Of a stretch of DNA of 7,580 nucleotides, positions 5,152 to 7,580 are shown in pieces. The position numbers and the translations under genes are program-made. This DNA is from JAAFIP01 sp043769005. Its GTDB lineage: Bacteria > Pseudomonadota > Gammaproteobacteria > Burkholderiales > Burkholderiaceae_C. The notes beneath the pieces are model-generated. The model saw only the letters and a program-made list of their open reading frames with translations, searched no databases and was not told where the DNA came from. How positions within the stretch are numbered: position 1 is the first letter of the stretch; each line of letters opens with the position of its first letter. The stretch is from positions 1 to 7,580 of the forward strand of contig JAYVJV010000170.1 in assembly GCA_043769005.1 (NCBI GenBank), given 5' to 3'.

Positions 5152-6072
5152 TTATTCTCCTTTTCCGTCGGCAGTTGCCGCAGCACCAGTGCTGCCTGCG
5201 GTTGCCGGCGCGACTACTTTGCGTACGCGCTTAACGGTGGTAGTAACAACGGCTTCAGCAGGCTTGTCGCTGCCGTCCGTTGGGGCGGTGCTCGTACCTG
5301 GCGCGCGGCGTGGGCCGCGTGCAGGGGGACGATCACCAGCGGGACGGTCACCGGACGGACGACCACCAGGGCCATCACGACGGGGACCGCGTGGGCGGCG
5401 TTCTTCTTCGGCGCGCGGCTCTACCACTGCTGGCAGATCGTTGCGACCCAAGGTGTCACCTTTGTAGACCCACACCTTCACGCCAATAATGCCGTAGGTG
5501 GTGGAGGCTTCAGAGGTGCCGTAGTCGATGTCAGCGCGCAAGGTGTGAAGTGGCACGCGACCTTCACGGTACCACTCGCAACGGGCGATTTCAATGCCGT
5601 TCAGACGACCGGACGACATGATCTTGATGCCCAGAGCGCCCAAACGCATCGCGTTTTGCATGGCGCGCTTCATGGCACGGCGGAACATGATACGTTTTTC
5701 CAGCTGCTGGGTGATGCTGTCAGCGATCAGCTTGGCATCGATTTCGGGCTTGCGCACTTCTTCGATGTTCACTGCCACCGGCACGCCCAATTTGGCAGCC
5801 AGGTCTTTTTTCAACAGCTCGATGTCCTCGCCTTTTTTGCCGATGACCACGCCCGGACGTGCCGAGAAAATGGTGATGCGGGCATTTTTAGCGGGGCGCT
5901 CGATCAGCACGCGCGACACCGAAGCGTTTTTCAGCTTGGCTTTGAGGTACTCGCGCACCTTGATGTCTTCGGCCAGCATGCCAGCGAAGTCATTGTTGTT
6001 TGCGTACCAGCGGCTAGACCAATTACGGCTCACCGACAGACGGAAACCGGTTGGGTGGATTTTTTGTCCCAT
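5152..6072 (-). CDS. rpsC: 30S ribosomal protein S3 with long low-complexity C-terminal tail
   Basis: A 306-residue protein. S3 binds 16S rRNA in the 30S head and forms part of the mRNA entry channel. It begins MGQKIHPTGFRLSVSRNWSS, has the KH-domain GKKG loop in VVIGKKGED (75-83), and the C-terminal S3 domain ends around residue 210 (YGIIGVKVWVYKGD, 193-206). After that come about 95 extra residues compared with roughly 25 in E. coli (233 in all): an Arg/Pro/Gly-rich block (220-260) with GDRP repeats at 241-244 and 246-249, a Lys/Arg/Val patch (276-288) and an Ala/Thr/Gly end. Related betaproteobacteria also carry extended S3 tails, but this one appears long. Start: AAGGA (6083-6087) is 10 bases before ATG 6072. 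It follows rplV by 15 bases and precedes rplP by 2. Confidence 0.98.
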   Translation of the reverse strand: MGQKIHPTGFRLSVSRNWSSRWYANNNDFAGMLAEDIKVREYLKAKLKNASVSRVLIERPAKNARITIFSARPGVVIGKKGEDIELLKKDLAAKLGVPVAVNIEEVRKPEIDAKLIADSITQQLEKRIMFRRAMKRAMQNAMRLGALGIKIMSSGRLNGIEIARCEWYREGRVPLHTLRADIDYGTSEASTTYGIIGVKVWVYKGDTLGRNDLPAVVEPRAEEERRPRGPRRDGPGGRPSGDRPAGDRPPARGPRRAPGTSTAPTDGSDKPAEAVVTTTVKRVRKVVAPATAGSTGAAATADGKGE

Positions 6073-6087
6073 AGTATTTCAGTCCTT

Positions 6088-6417
6088 TCAGTTACCCACA
6101 ACCACATAGATGTGGCAGGTAGGTTTGCTGATACGGTTGCCGCGGCCTTTGGCGTTGGCGGTAAAACGTTTGAGGGTAGCGCCTTGTTCGACGTAGATGG
6201 TTTTCACCTTCAACTCGTCGATATCAGCGCCGTCGTTGTGCTCGGCGTTGGCGATGGCAGACTCGACCACCTTCTTCACAATGCCCGCAGCTTTTTTCTG
6301 CGTGAACTGGAGAATGTTGAGAGCCTGGTCTACTTTTTTGCCGCGAATCAGGTCAGCTACCAAACGGCCTTTGTCGACCGAGAGGCGCACACCGCGCAGA
6401 GATGCTTTTGTTTCCAT
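6088..6417 (-). CDS. rplV: 50S ribosomal protein L22
   Basis: A 109-residue protein at family length. L22 contacts all domains of 23S rRNA and its beta-hairpin lines the exit tunnel, where it contributes to macrolide response and stalling. The N-terminal ASLRGVRLSVDKGRLVADLI and NAEHNDGADIDELKVKTIYV (57-76) segments are typical, and the hairpin tip region is EQGATLKRFTANAKGRGNRI (77-96). AGGAG directly after the rpsS stop lies 6 bases before ATG 6417. It ends in TGA at 6088-6090, unlike the TAA stops of its neighbours. Confidence 0.98.
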   Translation of the reverse strand: METKASLRGVRLSVDKGRLVADLIRGKKVDQALNILQFTQKKAAGIVKKVVESAIANAEHNDGADIDELKVKTIYVEQGATLKRFTANAKGRGNRISKPTCHIYVVVGN

Positions 6418-6427
6418 GTGCGGCTCC

Positions 6428-6706
6428 TTACTTCTTCACCACTTTTTTATCGGCCGGGTGGCCTTTAAAAGTGCGTGTCAGGGCAAACTCACCCAGCTTG
6501 TGGCCAACCATCTGATCGGTGATATACACGGGAATGTGCTGTTTGCCGTTATGCACCGCGATGGTCAGGCCGATAAAGTCGGGCAGGATCATCGAGCGAC
6601 GCGACCAGGTTTTGACTGGCTTTTTGTCTTTGGTGCTTACGGCTTTGTCAACCTTGGCCATCAGGTGATGGTCAACAAAGGGGCCTTTTTTCAAGGAACG
6701 TGTCAT
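6428..6706 (-). CDS. rpsS: 30S ribosomal protein S19
   Basis: A 92-residue protein at family length. S19 lies in the 30S head with S13 and touches the A-site tRNA and the intersubunit bridge. It begins MTRSLKKGPFVDHHLMAKVD and has the conserved TWSRRSMILPDFIGLTIAVH (33-52) and VGHKLGEFALTRTF (67-80) blocks. GGGGA (6712-6716) lies 5 bases before ATG 6706. It is 12 bases downstream of rplB and 10 upstream of rplV. Confidence 0.98.
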   Translation of the reverse strand: MTRSLKKGPFVDHHLMAKVDKAVSTKDKKPVKTWSRRSMILPDFIGLTIAVHNGKQHIPVYITDQMVGHKLGEFALTRTFKGHPADKKVVKK

Positions 6707-6718
6707 TGTGGTTCCCCT

Positions 6719-7543
6719 TTATTTCTTACGACGCGAGACGATCATGACTTGCGTGCGCTTGTTGTTACGACTACGGTAGCCCTTGGTCAGGTTACCCCAC
6801 GGATCGACTGCATGGCGACCCTCGCCGGTACGGCCTTCGCCGCCGCCGTGTGGGTGGTCTACAGGGTTCATGGCCACACCGCGAACGGTAGGACGGATGC
6901 CCATCCAGCGCTTGACACCGGCCTTGCCGAAACGGCGCAGGCTGTGCTCTTCGTTGGCGACTTCGCCCAGAGTGGCGCGGCAGTCGATGTGCACTTTGCG
7001 CACTTCGCCCGAGCGCATACGCACCTGGGCGTAGGTGCCTTCGCGGGCCAGCAAGGTAGCGGATGTACCTGCCGAGCGCACCATCTGCGCACCCTTGCCC
7101 ACTTTGAGCTCGATGCAATGGATGGTCGAGCCTACGGGGATGTTGCGGATAGGCAGGCAGTTGCCAGCGCGGATCGGAGCCTCGGCACCGTTCATCAGCG
7201 TCGCACCGGTCTCAACACCGCGCGGGGCAATGATGTAAGCACGCGTGCCGTCGGCGTAGCAGATCAGGGCAATATGGGCCGAACGGTTAGGATCGTACTC
7301 AATGTGCTCTACTTTTGCTGGAATCGCGTCCTTGTTGCGCACAAAGTCCACCACACGGTAGTGGTGCTTGTGACCGCCGCCTTTGTGGCGGGTGGTGATG
7401 TGGCCGTTGTTGTTGCGACCCGCTTTTTGAATTTGCGGCTCGAGCAACGCGGCATGCGGAGCACCCTTGTACAGGTGATCGCGCGTGACCTTGACCACGG
7501 CACGTTGGCCGGGGCTGGTCGGTTTCATTTTAATGACAGCCAT
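6719..7543 (-). CDS. rplB: 50S ribosomal protein L2
   Basis: A 274-residue protein, about the same as E. coli L2 (273). L2 is a core 23S rRNA binder close to the peptidyl-transferase centre and needed for subunit joining. Visible landmarks are RNNNGHITTRHKGGGHKHHY (43-62), the OB/SH3-like region around IRAGNCLPIRNIPVGS (124-139), and the highly conserved MNPVDHPHGGGEGR (225-238), whose His230 corresponds to the functionally important His229 of E. coli. The C-terminus is basic (VSRRKK). GGGGAGG (7554-7560), within the last codons of rplW, is 10 bases before ATG 7543, linking the two genes. Confidence 0.98.
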   Translation of the reverse strand: MAVIKMKPTSPGQRAVVKVTRDHLYKGAPHAALLEPQIQKAGRNNNGHITTRHKGGGHKHHYRVVDFVRNKDAIPAKVEHIEYDPNRSAHIALICYADGTRAYIIAPRGVETGATLMNGAEAPIRAGNCLPIRNIPVGSTIHCIELKVGKGAQMVRSAGTSATLLAREGTYAQVRMRSGEVRKVHIDCRATLGEVANEEHSLRRFGKAGVKRWMGIRPTVRGVAMNPVDHPHGGGEGRTGEGRHAVDPWGNLTKGYRSRNNKRTQVMIVSRRKK

Positions 7544-7545
7544 GA

Positions 7546-7580
7546 TTACGCAGCCTCCCCAGAGAGGTTCAGTTCTTGAC
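7546..7580 (-). CDS. rplW: 50S ribosomal protein L23, last codons only (cut by window edge)
   Basis: Reading from the right edge on the minus strand gives QELNLSGEAA followed by TAA at 7546-7548, a tail that fits the C-terminus of betaproteobacterial L23. The position, two bases before rplB, is where rplW lies in the S10 operon (rplD-rplW-rplB). Only about 11 codons are seen, so the call rests on gene order plus this short tail. Confidence 0.85.
   Translation of the reverse strand, partial: QELNLSGEAA

Noticed and set aside
5545..7579. Long plus-strand open frames (about 300 and 460 codons) across the ribosomal genes
   Set aside because: They are antisense to rpsC, rplV, rpsS and rplB, which are certain. 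They cross several gene borders and show no family motifs.
1..7580. CRISPR array, insertion sequence, prophage, toxin-antitoxin or defence system
   Set aside because: No regularly spaced repeats, transposase or integrase motifs, terminal inverted repeats, or paired small toxin genes are visible. Gene content is chromosomal housekeeping.

Overview
The window looks like a piece of a betaproteobacterial chromosome, most likely Burkholderiales and probably Comamonadaceae (Rhodoferax/Polaromonas/Acidovorax-like). The reasons are the S10 ribosomal gene order with betaproteobacterial-looking protein sequences, an S3 with a long Pro/Gly/Arg-rich tail, a fused-type indolepyruvate ferredoxin oxidoreductase homologue, and two diverged copies of an intergenic repeat that resembles one I associate with Comamonadaceae genomes. 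The genus call is inference; no rRNA gene is present.

Layout from left to right. Almost everything is on the minus strand. Positions 1-1464 hold the first 488 codons of an indolepyruvate:ferredoxin oxidoreductase family gene that runs off the left edge. Positions 1605-2063 encode a small lipoprotein with an MliC-like (C-type lysozyme inhibitor) C-terminal domain. Positions 2096-3301 encode MltA, a membrane-bound lytic murein transglycosylase, 32 bases upstream of the lipoprotein gene. A 42-residue single-membrane-span protein starts on the plus strand at 3303, back to back with mltA, and ends at a strong two-way hairpin terminator (3432-3464). A Prx5-type peroxiredoxin gene (3567-4073) follows on the minus strand. 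From 4242 to the right edge lies the distal S10 operon, transcribed leftwards: rplW (last codons only), rplB, rpsS, rplV, rpsC, rplP, rpmC, rpsQ. These genes are 2-17 bases apart, several with the Shine-Dalgarno site embedded in the end of the gene before.

How the parts relate. The ribosomal genes are one transcription unit for L23, L2, S19, L22, S3, L16, L29 and S17. A hairpin (4169-4197) separates it from the peroxiredoxin gene, which probably has its own control. mltA and the lipoprotein gene are both cell-envelope genes on one strand and could be cotranscribed. The oxidoreductase gene has its own leader.

No mobile element, CRISPR array, tRNA or defence system is visible, and no clearly new multi-gene system was found. 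The points worth a second look are local: a repeat copy read as the N-terminal coding sequence of the lipoprotein, the back-to-back starts of mltA and the micro-protein with mutually embedded Shine-Dalgarno sites, a divergent MliC-like domain lacking the usual motif residues, and an unusually long low-complexity tail on S3. No stretch longer than 300 bases lacks a gene.
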